A DNA stretch of 64,000 bases from Candidatus Accumulibacter similis. Lineage in GTDB: Bacteria; Pseudomonadota; Gammaproteobacteria; Burkholderiales; Rhodocyclaceae. A model generated the notes under the pieces. It saw nothing but the letters and a program-made list of their open reading frames with translations, searched no databases and was not told the DNA's origin. Numbering within the stretch: position 1 is the first letter of the stretch; the number at the start of each line of letters is the position of its first letter. The DNA lies in assembly GCA_013347225.1 (NCBI GenBank), contig CP054595.1, positions 2,290,415-2,354,414 on the forward strand. Reading direction: 5' to 3'. The position numbers and the translations under genes are program-made. Shown here piece after piece: positions 1 to 8,377 of the stretch.

Positions 1-1
1 C

Positions 2-1288
2 CCCTTCGTCACCTTTCGGGATTTGCCGGTCAGGGCGCGCTACCAGTTCATGCTCGACGAGGCGGAGTTCAGCATCATGGGCTTCATCAAGGGGCCGGTC
101 TGTCGCGGGCAGGTGGCGTTGAACGTGATCGAGGATCGCTTCTGGGTCTTCTTTCTTGCCAACGATGGCTCCGGGCAGGCTGCCGACGAGTTTCTCGCTC
201 GCGAGTCGCGGTTCCTCGAATTGCCCACGGCGCAGGGCAGCGATGCGGCAATCATCGGACCGTGGCGCGAGTACGCGAAGAAGGAGCAGCGGTACCTGCA
301 GGACAAGTCGGATCATCTCGGGGCTCTCGCGGACCAGCGGGGCCGGCCCGCGCTGAGCTGGATCTGGGATGGGGACGGCAGCAACCCGAACGCCGCGCTG
401 ACGGTCTTTCGCCACTTTGACAGCGCCTCGGTCGTCAGGGGTCTGGTCGGCGATGTGCCGAAGACCGGCTGGGTGATCGGCTACCCACTGCTCGAACGCA
501 TTCATTATCTGCTCGTGGCCGGCTTCGACGTCTACGGCAACGTCGGCCACCAGCTGCTCTCGCGCCTGTACATGGATTTCATGCGCATGGAGGGTGAGTT
601 CAACTTTCTTGGCTTCCTGCCGCTGGCACAGCGGCCGGCGGTGCGCGATTACTGGTACCGTGGCGCCAGCGACGACGTCAAGGAGCACGTCTATGGCAGC
701 CTGGCACGCTTCGATGTCGAGACCGGGATCACGTTCCGGGGTGGCGATTCCCGGCGCGAGTTCTTCGGCCTGCTGCAGCAGCGTCTGGCGCCGGCCGCCG
801 ACCGCCGGTACGAGCTTGCCGGACTCGGCGATGCCGCGCTGCAGGCTGATCTCGCACTGCTCGCCGCAGTGCGCGGCCCGGCGCTGTCGTGGATGCCGGA
901 ACTGGTGATCCTGCGCATCGAGGATGGAGCGCGCGCACCGCGCTACCTGACCCTGCTGCGCAACACGGGCCACAGCAACGTCTCGAGCCTGCTGCGCGAG
1001 GGACGCGAACTGCTGCCTGAAGAGAACACGCTGACCATTGCCCGTGGCTTCGTCGGCGCCTATCCGAACGCCATCTACCGCGTGCAGCGATCGGAGATCG
1101 GTGATCTGGCCGGCGCGATCGGGCAGCTGGCCAGCGAGGACGACTACCGCGCGCTCGCCGACCGCTTCGCCGTTCGCCGCAGCGATCCCGCCTTCTGGCA
1201 GTACAGCGACGAACTGCAGGCGACGCACCTCCAGCTGGCGCCGGCGACTGCCGGGCTGCTGGACTACAACCGGCTCGAGAACCGTTGA
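2..1288 (+). CDS. cti: Fatty acid cis/trans isomerase, 3' part (partial)
   Basis: C-terminal part of a periplasmic fatty acid cis/trans isomerase, which turns cis double bonds of membrane phospholipid acyl chains into trans and so stiffens the membrane under solvent or heat stress. The frame is open at the left edge, so the signal peptide and the haem-binding CXXCH expected in this family lie outside the window. About 428 residues are visible; family members usually have roughly 750-800. The family-like blocks FSIMGFIKGPVCRG, DRFWVFF and FMRMEGEFNFLGFLP are clearly readable. The gene ends in TGA and about 255 bases follow before the next candidate gene. The family call rests on recalled sequence similarity. 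Confidence 0.88.
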   Translation, partial: PFVTFRDLPVRARYQFMLDEAEFSIMGFIKGPVCRGQVALNVIEDRFWVFFLANDGSGQAADEFLARESRFLELPTAQGSDAAIIGPWREYAKKEQRYLQDKSDHLGALADQRGRPALSWIWDGDGSNPNAALTVFRHFDSASVVRGLVGDVPKTGWVIGYPLLERIHYLLVAGFDVYGNVGHQLLSRLYMDFMRMEGEFNFLGFLPLAQRPAVRDYWYRGASDDVKEHVYGSLARFDVETGITFRGGDSRREFFGLLQQRLAPAADRRYELAGLGDAALQADLALLAAVRGPALSWMPELVILRIEDGARAPRYLTLLRNTGHSNVSSLLREGRELLPEENTLTIARGFVGAYPNAIYRVQRSEIGDLAGAIGQLASEDDYRALADRFAVRRSDPAFWQYSDELQATHLQLAPATAGLLDYNRLENR

Positions 1289-1543
1289 GCCGCTGCCGAT
1301 GACCGCGTCGGTGTCGGGGCAAGACACTGCGCACAGTCGGGCGACATGAGGGCTGATTCATCCGCCTGATTCGCAATACTGTCACCGGATTGCGAATTGT
1401 CCCGGAGAACAGATGCCGCGTCCTGAGTACAGGCACCCGTGAATGCCGATCGACCGGGAATGGGAAATCCTCCGCCTTGTCGCGGGGACTGGAGGCCAAT
1501 CTTTGACATTTCAGAAGAACGTCAGGAAACTCTAGACTCCATC

Positions 1544-1813
1544 ATGTCGGGGCGCCGACGTTCATCGATCCTCGGCTTGCCCGAGGTGCGCTATGGCCGC
1601 TGGGATCGCAATCGCGACCGCACGGGCGAGATCGTCGCAGGCGTGGTGATCGCCGCCGCCGCACGCGGCAGTACGCCGCAGCCGCCGACGCCCGGACTGT
1701 GCTGGTACTGGTCGGACTCTTACCAGGAAAACGGCTACTGGGATCGCTGCGGCGCTTACCGAGGCTTCGTGCGTCCGCCGGCTTCACCGAGCCGGATGCA
1801 CCACCGCGACTAG
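1544..1813 (+). CDS. Small hypothetical protein with a C-terminal CWYWSD...YWDRC block
   Basis: An 89-residue frame of unknown function. It starts with a basic stretch, has a short hydrophobic Ala/Val/Ile segment (EIVAGVVIAAAA, about residues 29-40) and then an aromatic, Cys-bounded block CWYWSDSYQENGYWDRC. Short envelope-associated hypothetical proteins with a hydrophobic segment followed by an aromatic Cys-rich tail are common in this group, which is the main reason to believe it is translated. No good ribosome binding site precedes ATG 1544. The same frame is open upstream to a GTG at 1439, so the start is uncertain. A TTGACA at 1503-1508 lies just upstream but has no well-spaced -10. Confidence 0.45.
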   Translation: MSGRRRSSILGLPEVRYGRWDRNRDRTGEIVAGVVIAAAARGSTPQPPTPGLCWYWSDSYQENGYWDRCGAYRGFVRPPASPSRMHHRD

Positions 1814-1946
1814 AGGCGTAGGCGGCGGTCTGCTTGCCGTTTGTTGTGGGACGATGGCCATCAGGGCAAAGGCGGGGCAGGCCGATGAGCTCGTCGCGGC
1901 GTTTCGAGACCGGCGCTGGCGCTGCGACCCTCGGCACGCCGGTCCC

Positions 1947-3245
1947 TCAACGGATCGCGAAGGCTTCCTGATGAAAACGGAGGCGGCGCGGGAGGATCTT
2001 CCTGATCGTCTGCGCGAGGCCGGCCGGGCCGCAGAACCAGACTTCCGCGCTACGCACGTCGCCCGGATTCCAGCTGGTCAGGCCGTCGCCGCGGCCGCTG
2101 TCGTGCACCTGCAGGCGCACGGACGGCAGGCGGGCGCACAGCTCGTGCAGGCGGGTGACGAAGGCGTCGGTGCGGTGATCCCGGATACAGTAGTGCAGTT
2201 CGGCGGCCGGTGCGGTCTCCGGGGCGCCCTGCAGCGATTCGAGCCAGGCAAGGAAGGGTGTGATGCCGATGCCGCCGGCGATCCAGATCTGTTGCGCACG
2301 CCGGTCGCAGCGGCTGAGCTCGAAGCGGCCGTAGGGTCCTTCGAGGCGCAACGGCTGGCCCGGATGCAGGTCGTCGGCAAGGCGCGCGGTATGGTCGCCG
2401 AGCGCCTTGATCGCGAAGCTGACCACGCGGTCGCCGCGATCGGCACTGGCGATGGTGAATGGGTGCGCGCCTTCGCGCTCATCGAAGGTGACGAAGGCGA
2501 ACTGACCCGCACGGTGCCCGCGCCAGCGGGCGTCGAGACGGCAGCGCAGGCGCAGTACATCGGCTGCCGGTCGCTCGACCTCGATGATCTCGCCGCCCAC
2601 CGTTCGCTCGCGGCCGATCAGGCCGGCAAGCGAGCGCACGGCGCCATGGATGCCGGCCGCGAGCAGCACGGCGAGCAGCGCACCCACCGGCTGCAGCCAG
2701 TAGTCGGGCGGAGCCAGCAGGGCGGCATGCAGGGCGAGCATCAGATAGAGCACCGGCATCGCGCGGTGCACGCAGCGCCACGGCCGGTAGGGGAAGCGTT
2801 GCCAGAGAGTGATCGCCAGCATCAGCAGAACGCCGTAGATCGCCCATTCGCCCATGTCCTCGGCGAGGTCGCGCAGGACTTCGAGAAGTCCCTCGTACTT
2901 CACTTTCGGCAGGCGTCCGGCGCGGCCGATTGCGGTTTTCAGAAGGTCGCCCGCGAGCTCGATCAGCCAGTGCATTGCAGCGAAAGCGACCGCCAGGATG
3001 CCGGCCCATTTGTGCGCACGGTAGACCTGGTCCATGCCGCCCAGCGGCCCTTCGAGCCAGGCTGGCCGGGTTGCCAGAAACATCGCCAGCGACATCAGGG
3101 AGACCGACAGCAGGCCGCTGAGATGGAGTGCCTCCTGCCGCAGGACCCAGAGGGGGTGCGCCCCCGGCGGACTGGTGGAGAGTGCGACATCGTAGCTCCA
3201 GGCGAGTGTGGCCAGCGCAACGAGAAGAACGAGAAGTTTCTTCAT
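1947..3245 (-). CDS. Membrane ferric-reductase-like flavocytochrome (ferredoxin reductase family)
   Basis: A 432-residue integral-membrane oxidoreductase. The N-terminal half (about residues 1-210) holds several hydrophobic helices with scattered His, as in ferric-reductase-like/NOX-type transmembrane domains that bind haem. The C-terminal half is a ferredoxin-NADP reductase-like module: an FAD-binding block GQFAF...HPFTIAS and a nucleotide-binding block WIAGGIGITPFLAWL, ending in a WFCGPAGL motif. It would move electrons from NAD(P)H through FAD and haem across the membrane. It is the last gene of a minus-strand set behind the DUF1924 and dihaem cytochromes, about 143 bases after the latter, suggesting the two soluble cytochromes exchange electrons with it. 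Substrate unknown. Confidence 0.85.
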   Translation of the reverse strand: MKKLLVLLVALATLAWSYDVALSTSPPGAHPLWVLRQEALHLSGLLSVSLMSLAMFLATRPAWLEGPLGGMDQVYRAHKWAGILAVAFAAMHWLIELAGDLLKTAIGRAGRLPKVKYEGLLEVLRDLAEDMGEWAIYGVLLMLAITLWQRFPYRPWRCVHRAMPVLYLMLALHAALLAPPDYWLQPVGALLAVLLAAGIHGAVRSLAGLIGRERTVGGEIIEVERPAADVLRLRCRLDARWRGHRAGQFAFVTFDEREGAHPFTIASADRGDRVVSFAIKALGDHTARLADDLHPGQPLRLEGPYGRFELSRCDRRAQQIWIAGGIGITPFLAWLESLQGAPETAPAAELHYCIRDHRTDAFVTRLHELCARLPSVRLQVHDSGRGDGLTSWNPGDVRSAEVWFCGPAGLAQTIRKILPRRLRFHQEAFAIR

Positions 3246-3388
3246 GATGATTCCTGCAGGGAGTCGATACCTGATTGCCGCCGGGAGCGCGAGGCGAGCG
3301 CTTGCTCATCAACCGCCCGGCGGCATTGCCGGGTTGCTGCCGCGGGTCGCAGATCGCGGCCCGCGCACGTTGTCTTCCGCAGCATCTC

Positions 3389-3880
3389 TCAGTCGTCGTA
3401 GTAGCCGCGTTCGGCGTCGCGGTGACAGGCGGTGCAATTGGCCCGGCTGCCGATCTCGCGGCGCCGCCATTCGGCGTCGCGAATCTCGCGATGCTCCTTG
3501 ACCCACTTCGGCAGCTCGGTGATGCGCAGCGGCGAACTGGCGGCGCCGACGCCGCGCAGCAGTTTCTCGCCGTGGCGACGGCCGCCGCTGTCGGCGGCGT
3601 TGGCAGTCAGGTAGTCGCCGATGCGCGCGGCGGTGGCGGCGTCGACGCTGGCGTCGTCACCGAAATGGTTCTGCAGGTCGGCCAGCAGGCGTGTCCAGGA
3701 TCGAGCGGGTAGCATCGACGGTGCGAAGGCGAGGTGGCAGCTGCCGCACTCTTCCCTGACCAGCGGCTCGGCGACCGGCGGGAAGTAGTGCCCACCGCCG
3801 GCTTGCGCGCGGCCGAGGACGATGGCGGAGAAGGCGAGGACGAGCAGGCCGATGGCGAGCGGCCGGGCGGCAGCGTTCAT
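3389..3880 (-). CDS. Dihaem cytochrome c (DHC family)
   Basis: A 163-residue exported cytochrome. The N-terminus is a signal peptide (AIGLLVLAFSAIVLG, then an AQA cleavage region). Two haem-attachment motifs are seen, CGSCH near residue 45 and CTACH near the C-terminus, matching the dihaem cytochrome c family found beside DUF1924 cytochromes and membrane cytochrome b partners. The chosen ATG at 3880 is preceded by GGAG at good distance, whereas the longer open frame upstream has no signal peptide at its start. It probably carries electrons in the periplasm between the DUF1924 cytochrome (upstream gene) and the membrane flavocytochrome (downstream gene). Confidence 0.88.
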   Translation of the reverse strand: MNAAARPLAIGLLVLAFSAIVLGRAQAGGGHYFPPVAEPLVREECGSCHLAFAPSMLPARSWTRLLADLQNHFGDDASVDAATAARIGDYLTANAADSGGRRHGEKLLRGVGAASSPLRITELPKWVKEHREIRDAEWRRREIGSRANCTACHRDAERGYYDD

Positions 3881-4038
3881 TGGGGAACTCCTTGACGTGA
3901 AAGGGAAGCCAGCAAGGCACGCGCCTTCCCTTGCTCGGCCGCGACAGCAGGGCCGGGGACGAGGGGCAGCGGCATGGCATGCTTGCCCCGGGGTGTGTCG
4001 ACGGTTCATGGCCGTTGGCGGGATGGCGGGTTGGCAGC

Positions 4039-4461
4039 CTACTGGCTGAGGACGTAGCTCAGCCAGTCGCCTTTTTCGAGCGCGCTGCACTCGCGGCCGA
4101 GGACCTCGATGCAGTTGCGCCGGAACCACTTGTCGACCTTCGCCGGGTCGGTGTAGCGTGCCGGTGAGACGGAGATGGCGAGCGGGTCGATGTTCTTGCC
4201 GCTGGGTGTTCGACCGGCGGCACGCGGGTCGTTGCCGTGACACGAGGTGCAGGCCGGCGTTTCCGGCTTGCCGCCAGCGAAGGAACGGGCATGCAGCAGC
4301 CGGCCACGTTCGACGGAGAAGCCGGCGAAGGCCGGGTTGGCAGCTTTCGCGGCGGCGGCATGCTGGGCCAGCACTTCGGTGTGTGCCGCGGCGGTGGCGG
4401 CAGACGACAGGCTGAGCGCCAGCATTGCGGCCAGCGCGCCAAGGGTTTTCCTGCGGTTCAT
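4039..4461 (-). CDS. DUF1924 monohaem cytochrome c
   Basis: A 140-residue exported cytochrome of the DUF1924 type. A signal peptide (TLGALAAMLALSLSSAATAAA) is followed by one CTSCH haem site around residue 74. The tail contains KVDKWFRRNCIEVLGREC, typical of this family, with two further Cys. The start at 4461 is chosen because GGAG lies 8-10 bases upstream and the signal peptide begins there; the frame stays open 26 codons further. It is first in the minus-strand redox set and diverges from the PepSY/two-component genes across a short region with OmpR-type repeats, so it is likely controlled by that regulator. Confidence 0.87.
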   Translation of the reverse strand: MNRRKTLGALAAMLALSLSSAATAAAHTEVLAQHAAAAKAANPAFAGFSVERGRLLHARSFAGGKPETPACTSCHGNDPRAAGRTPSGKNIDPLAISVSPARYTDPAKVDKWFRRNCIEVLGRECSALEKGDWLSYVLSQ

Positions 4462-4512
4462 GCGGGTCTCCGTTGTCTGGTCGGGATGAGGCGCAGGATA
4501 CGGGCAGCGAAA

Positions 4513-4549
4513 TGAACGCAAGGTGAATTCGCCGTTCATCCTGCGTTCA
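4513..4549. promoter_or_regulatory. Candidate OmpR-family operator: paired 11-bp-spaced TGAA(C/T) / GTTCA boxes
   Basis: Between the divergent DUF1924 cytochrome and PepSY/regulator genes lie TGAAC (4513-4517) and TGAAT (4524-4528), 11 bases apart, followed by GTTCA (4534-4538) and GTTCA (4545-4549), again 11 bases apart in the opposite orientation. Direct half-sites repeating at about one helical turn are what OmpR/PhoB-family dimers bind. The mirrored pair would serve both divergent transcription units. Binding by the regulator at 4979 is inferred from position. Confidence 0.6.
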
Positions 4550-4571
4550 CCCCGGTGAAGGTAGAAAGGGA

Positions 4572-4979
4572 ATGGAGGACACCGTGCAATCAGGGGGCCA
4601 GCTTGCCGTGGAAGGGAATCGAAGATCGTGCCGCCGCGGCGGCGATGCCGCCCTCGCCGGTGCAGCGCTGCTGCTTGTCCTCGGCGCCGGAGCGGCCGTC
4701 GCCGGCGGCGACCGGCGTGGCGAGGATCACGACCACGACCGCGCGCGCCAGGCTCTGGAGGCGGGCGAGATCCTGCCCTTGCGGACGATCCTCGATCGCC
4801 TCGAACGAAACCACCCCGGGCAGGTCATGGAGGTCGAGCTGGAGCGCAAGGACGGCCGCTGGGTGTACGAGATCAAGCTCCTGCGTCGTGGTGGGGCGCT
4901 GAACAGACTGCAGGTCGATGCCCGTGACGGCAGCCTGATCGACCTCCGGCAGCGGGAACGAGACGGAGACCGTCACTGA
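4572..4979 (+). CDS. PepSY domain periplasmic protein
   Basis: A 135-residue protein with a hydrophobic N-terminal segment (about residues 27-45, AALAGAALLLVLGAGAAVAGG) that probably acts as a signal peptide or anchor, then a PepSY domain with RQALEAGEILPLRTILDRL, the VMEVELERKDGRWVYEIKLL strand pair and a LQVDARDGSLI end. PepSY proteins of this size often sit with a two-component system and a dihaem cytochrome and are thought to sense or modulate the envelope process. Its stop codon overlaps the start of the response regulator (TGATG at 4977-4981), so the two are translationally coupled. Start codon choice is uncertain because the N-terminus is long before the hydrophobic stretch. Confidence 0.8.
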   Translation: MEDTVQSGGQLAVEGNRRSCRRGGDAALAGAALLLVLGAGAAVAGGDRRGEDHDHDRARQALEAGEILPLRTILDRLERNHPGQVMEVELERKDGRWVYEIKLLRRGGALNRLQVDARDGSLIDLRQRERDGDRH

Positions 4980-5641
4980 TGCGCATTCTCGTCGTCGAAG
5001 ACGAGCCGACCCTCAATGCACAGCTCGTCAGCAGCCTGCGCGCCGCGGGCTATGTCGTCGACTGCACTGACAACGGGGTCGACGCGCGTTTCATGGGCGA
5101 CAGCGAAGCCTTCGACGCCGTCGTGCTCGACCTGGGCCTGCCGCGGATGGATGGCCTGACGGTTCTGCGCAAATGGCGCGCCGGTGGCCGGACGATGCCG
5201 GTGCTGATCCTCACGGCCCGCGACGGCTGGCACGAGAAGGTCACCGGCATCGACGCCGGTGCCGACGATTACCTGACCAAGCCCTTCCACATGGAGGAAC
5301 TGCTCGCCCGCCTGCGCGCACTGATCCGCCGTGCCGGCGGACATGCCAGTGCCGAGATCGCCTGCGGACCGCTGCTGCTGGACACGCGCAACGGTCGGGT
5401 GATGGTGGGTGGACAGGTGCTCGCGCTGACCGCCCACGAGTACCGCGTACTGGCCTACCTGATCCACCACGCCGGCGAACTGGTGTCGCGCAGCGAGCTG
5501 ATCGAGCACATCTACGCGCAGGATTTCGATCGCGATTCGAATACCGTCGAGGTGTTCATCGCCCGCCTGCGCAAGAAGCTGCCGCCCGGCCTGATCGAAA
5601 CCGTGCGCGGCCTCGGGTATCGCTTGCTCGAGCGACCGTGA
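4979..5641 (+). CDS. OmpR-family response regulator
   Basis: A 220-residue response regulator. The receiver domain (about residues 1-115) shows the acidic pair in VVEDEP, the phospho-acceptor Asp51 in VVLDLGLPRMDG, the Thr in ILTARD and Lys in LTKPF. The C-terminal winged helix (about 125-218) reads LTAHEYRVLAYL...VSRSELIEHIY...NTVEVFIARLRKKL...TVRGLGYRL, typical of the QseB/PmrA-like branch. It overlaps the PepSY gene by one base and the kinase by a GTGA overlap, so the three form one operon. It probably binds the repeats at 4513-4549 and controls both divergent units. Confidence 0.93.
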   Translation: MRILVVEDEPTLNAQLVSSLRAAGYVVDCTDNGVDARFMGDSEAFDAVVLDLGLPRMDGLTVLRKWRAGGRTMPVLILTARDGWHEKVTGIDAGADDYLTKPFHMEELLARLRALIRRAGGHASAEIACGPLLLDTRNGRVMVGGQVLALTAHEYRVLAYLIHHAGELVSRSELIEHIYAQDFDRDSNTVEVFIARLRKKLPPGLIETVRGLGYRLLERP

Positions 5642-7035
5642 AGATGGCCCGCGTCGCCGCCTTGCGCGGCTCGCTGCGTGTCCGCCTGCTGGTGGGCACC
5701 CTGTTCTGGGTCGCGGCTTCACTCGTGGTTGCCGGCCTGAGTCTCGACAGGCTGTTTCGCGACCATGTTGCCGAGCAGTTCCACGCCAGCCTGCAGAGCC
5801 ATCTCGACCAGCTCACTGCCAGCTTCACCGTTGACGAGCAGGGGCGGGCCGCGCTCGCGATGGCGTTGAGCGACCCGCGGTTGAGCAGGCCCTACGGCGG
5901 CCTGTACTGGCAGATCGATCACCTCGCCGGCGACGGCAGCGCGGTGGCGACTGGCGTCCTGCGTTCACGCTCGCTGTGGGACAGCGTCCTCGCCCTGCCG
6001 GCCGACGGCCTTGCCGATGGCGAGATGCACCGGCACCGGCTGGCCGGGCCCGTCGGTTCGACGCTCGGGCTGGTCGAACGCAGCGTGCGTTTCGAGGCCG
6101 CGGCAGCCGCCAGCGCGGCCCGCTGGCGGCTGATCGTCGCCGCGGACGAGCGCCTGATCGCCGAGCCGGTGGCCCGTTTCAGCGGCGCGCTCTGGCTGTC
6201 GCTCGGGCTGCTCGGCAGCGGGCTGGGGTTGGCGGTTGTCGTGCAGGTGGCAGTTGGTCTGGCACCCCTGCGCCGGCTGCGTGTCGCGCTCGGACGGGTG
6301 CGCGAGGGTGCCGCGGAGCGTCTCGAAGGAAGCTTTCCTGCCGAGCTGATGCCGCTCGTCGAGGATTTCAATGGCGTCCTCGCGCGCAACGGCGAGATCG
6401 TCGAGCGCGCCCGCACCCAGGCCGGCAACCTCGCACACGCCCTGAAGACGCCGTTGAGCGTTCTCGCCAACGCTGCCCACGGCAGGCAGGATGAGCAGTC
6501 GAGGATGATCGCCGAACAGGTGGCGCTGGCCCGGAGACAGGTCGACTACCACCTCGCCAGGGCGCAGGCCGCGGCCGCGACGCATGGCGCGGCGGTACGG
6601 ACGCTGCTGGCGCCGGTGGTTGCCGGCCTGCTGCGGACGATGCGCAGGATTCATGCCGAGCGTCCACTCGCGCTGCAGGTGTCGGTGATCCCGGAGACAC
6701 TGGCCTTTCGCGGCGAAGTGCAGGATCTGCAGGAGATGCTCGGCAACCTGCTCGACAACGCCTGCAAGTGGGCGGCGCAGCGCGTCGAGCTGGCGGCGCA
6801 GCGGGACGGCGAGGTGCTGCGCATCACGATCGACGACGACGGCAGCGGACTGACCGCGGCGCAGCGCGACGCGGTTCTCGGCCGGGGCGTGCGGGCGGAC
6901 GAGCGGACGCCGGGTTCGGGCCTCGGTCTGGCCATCGTCGACGAACTCGCTCGTCTCTACGGTGGCAGCGTCGACCTGGCGGTCTCGCCGCTGCGCGGCC
7001 TGCGTGTCACCCTGACCCTGCCGGCCGCTGCCTGA
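5638..7035 (+). CDS. Sensor histidine kinase, partner of the OmpR-type regulator
   Basis: About 465 residues. Two membrane helices (LLVGTLFWVAASLVVAGLSL near the N-terminus and ALWLSLGLLGSGLGLAVVVQVAV near residues 183-205) bracket a periplasmic sensor region of about 140 residues. The H-box is NLAHALKTPLSVL with His267 (numbering from GTG 5638). The ATPase domain carries the N-box LLDNACKWA, IDDDGSG and GSGLGLAIV. The start may be GTG 5638, overlapping the regulator stop as GTGA, or ATG 5644 two codons later; neither has a strong Shine-Dalgarno, which fits translational coupling. Confidence 0.9.
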   Translation: MKMARVAALRGSLRVRLLVGTLFWVAASLVVAGLSLDRLFRDHVAEQFHASLQSHLDQLTASFTVDEQGRAALAMALSDPRLSRPYGGLYWQIDHLAGDGSAVATGVLRSRSLWDSVLALPADGLADGEMHRHRLAGPVGSTLGLVERSVRFEAAAAASAARWRLIVAADERLIAEPVARFSGALWLSLGLLGSGLGLAVVVQVAVGLAPLRRLRVALGRVREGAAERLEGSFPAELMPLVEDFNGVLARNGEIVERARTQAGNLAHALKTPLSVLANAAHGRQDEQSRMIAEQVALARRQVDYHLARAQAAAATHGAAVRTLLAPVVAGLLRTMRRIHAERPLALQVSVIPETLAFRGEVQDLQEMLGNLLDNACKWAAQRVELAAQRDGEVLRITIDDDGSGLTAAQRDAVLGRGVRADERTPGSGLGLAIVDELARLYGGSVDLAVSPLRGLRVTLTLPAAA

Positions 7036-7073
7036 GCCGGGAAAGCGCCCGTCCTGACCCCGTTTCGACGCCC

Positions 7074-7634
7074 TCAGCGACCGATGTTGCGGCCAAGCAT
7101 GGTGCGGATCTCCTGATTCGCCGGCAGGACGTAGTCGTAGGCGGACAGGACGGCGTTGCTGACGGGCTGGACGATCTTGAGATTGACATAGACGGCGGTG
7201 GCGCCGACGGCATAGCTGCCGACGATGACCGCCTGCGCCTGGTTGGTGCGCGCGATGTCGCTGATCTCGCGTGTCAGGATCAGTTCGCCTTCGCCGCGCC
7301 GCATGTAGATCGATCCGCGCAGCTTCATTTCGACCATCAGCCAGCCCCGTTGCGAGAAGCGCGCGGAAACCTGTTCGGAGATCATGCGGCCGAGCGTCGA
7401 GGACAACTCGAGGGCATCGATGTTGACGACGGTGGCGACGATCAGCGGACCGCTGGCGGGAGTGCCGCCGAAGTGCGCCATGAGGGCGTCGGCGGCGCGA
7501 TAGTTGGTGGCGACGAGTTCGCTGTTCGCCGCCGCGGCGTAAGTGGGTTCGGGTACGCGCTGGCGGGAGGTTTCGGTGGCGCAGCCGGCGGCGAGGCAGG
7601 CGACGAGCGCGGCGGCGAGAGCGGGTGCTTTCAT
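7074..7634 (-). CDS. FlgO-like outer-membrane lipoprotein
   Basis: A 186-residue lipoprotein: the N-terminus ends in a lipobox (LVACLAAGC), so Cys18-19 should be lipidated. The body resembles the FlgO domain: NYRAADALM, PLIVATVVNIDALE...LGRMISEQVSARF, LILTREISDIARTNQAQAVIVGSYAV, and a strand-rich NLKIVQPVSNAVLSAYDY end. FlgO-type proteins are known from the Vibrio flagellar H-ring region, but this fold is widespread in non-flagellar lipoproteins and no flagellar genes are visible here. Its ATG overlaps the stop of the preceding lipoprotein gene (ATGA at 7631-7634), so the two are one operon and probably act together. Confidence 0.75.
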   Translation of the reverse strand: MKAPALAAALVACLAAGCATETSRQRVPEPTYAAAANSELVATNYRAADALMAHFGGTPASGPLIVATVVNIDALELSSTLGRMISEQVSARFSQRGWLMVEMKLRGSIYMRRGEGELILTREISDIARTNQAQAVIVGSYAVGATAVYVNLKIVQPVSNAVLSAYDYVLPANQEIRTMLGRNIGR

Positions 7635-8365
7635 CGGTCGCCTCCGACGGGGACGCTGTAGAGCTGCGGTGGGCCGACGTAGAGCGAAGCATCGCCGTCG
7701 GCGACGTAATAGACGTTGCTGACGCGGCCGAGGTAGCGCGTGGCGTCGCTGGCGGAAACGGTGACGATGACCTCCGTTTGCGGCGTCGGGCCGCTGGCCC
7801 AATCGGAAATGTTCCAGCGATAGATGTCGAGGCCGCCAATGACAACGGCGCCAGCGGCGCCGGCAACTGCCGGCGCGGCATGCTTCGCCAGGCCGTAGGC
7901 CGCCCAGCCGCCGGCGTAGGGTATGCTCAGCGGCAGGAAGCGTCCGTCTCGCCGGTTGGGCGAGAAGCGAACGGTCTGTATGTCGATGTCGAGGCTGATC
8001 GCACCGGCGGGTGCGTGGCTGACGGCGGCCTTCTGCCGCACCAGCGCGGTGATCAAGGCGGAGTGGAAGCCCTTCGCGAAGGCGGTCTGCTGTGCCGGCG
8101 GGCGGACGAAGACGGGCGGGCACGGGGCGGGGGCGGCGGCGCAGGAGGCACCAAGGCCGAGCGAGGCGACGAGCGCTTCGGCAGCGCCATCGGCAACGCT
8201 CGTCCAGTGGGCCGCGGCCTGCAGCTTGGGTTGTTCCGACGTCGGGAAGTTGGTTGCCAGGGGTGTTTCGCTGTACGGCGGCGTCACGCAGGACGCGAGC
8301 GCGGCGGCGCCAATGATGATCGACGCGACCCGTGCCGTTGGTCGCACCCTGCCCAGACCCTCCAT
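7631..8365 (-). CDS. Lipoprotein of unknown function, partner of the FlgO-like protein
   Basis: A 244-residue putative lipoprotein with an export signal ending in a lipobox (IIIGAAALASC, Cys near residue 24). I do not recognise a named family. The body has DIDIQTVRFSPNRRDGRFLPLSIPYAGG, a glycine/alanine-rich hydrophobic stretch (APAVAGAAGAVVIGGL) and TEVIVTVSASD...YLGRVSNVYYV near the end. The start at 8365 is preferred because GGAGG sits five bases upstream; another in-frame ATG lies four codons earlier at 8377. It overlaps the FlgO-like gene by four bases, so the pair is co-translated and probably forms an outer-membrane complex. Confidence 0.65.
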   Translation of the reverse strand: MEGLGRVRPTARVASIIIGAAALASCVTPPYSETPLATNFPTSEQPKLQAAAHWTSVADGAAEALVASLGLGASCAAAPAPCPPVFVRPPAQQTAFAKGFHSALITALVRQKAAVSHAPAGAISLDIDIQTVRFSPNRRDGRFLPLSIPYAGGWAAYGLAKHAAPAVAGAAGAVVIGGLDIYRWNISDWASGPTPQTEVIVTVSASDATRYLGRVSNVYYVADGDASLYVGPPQLYSVPVGGDR

Positions 8366-8377
8366 GATGTCCTCCAT

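Noticed and set aside
1503..1538. TTGACA with a TAGACT downstream before the small ORF at 1544
   Set aside because: The spacer is 24 bases, too long for sigma70, and no better -10 is present.
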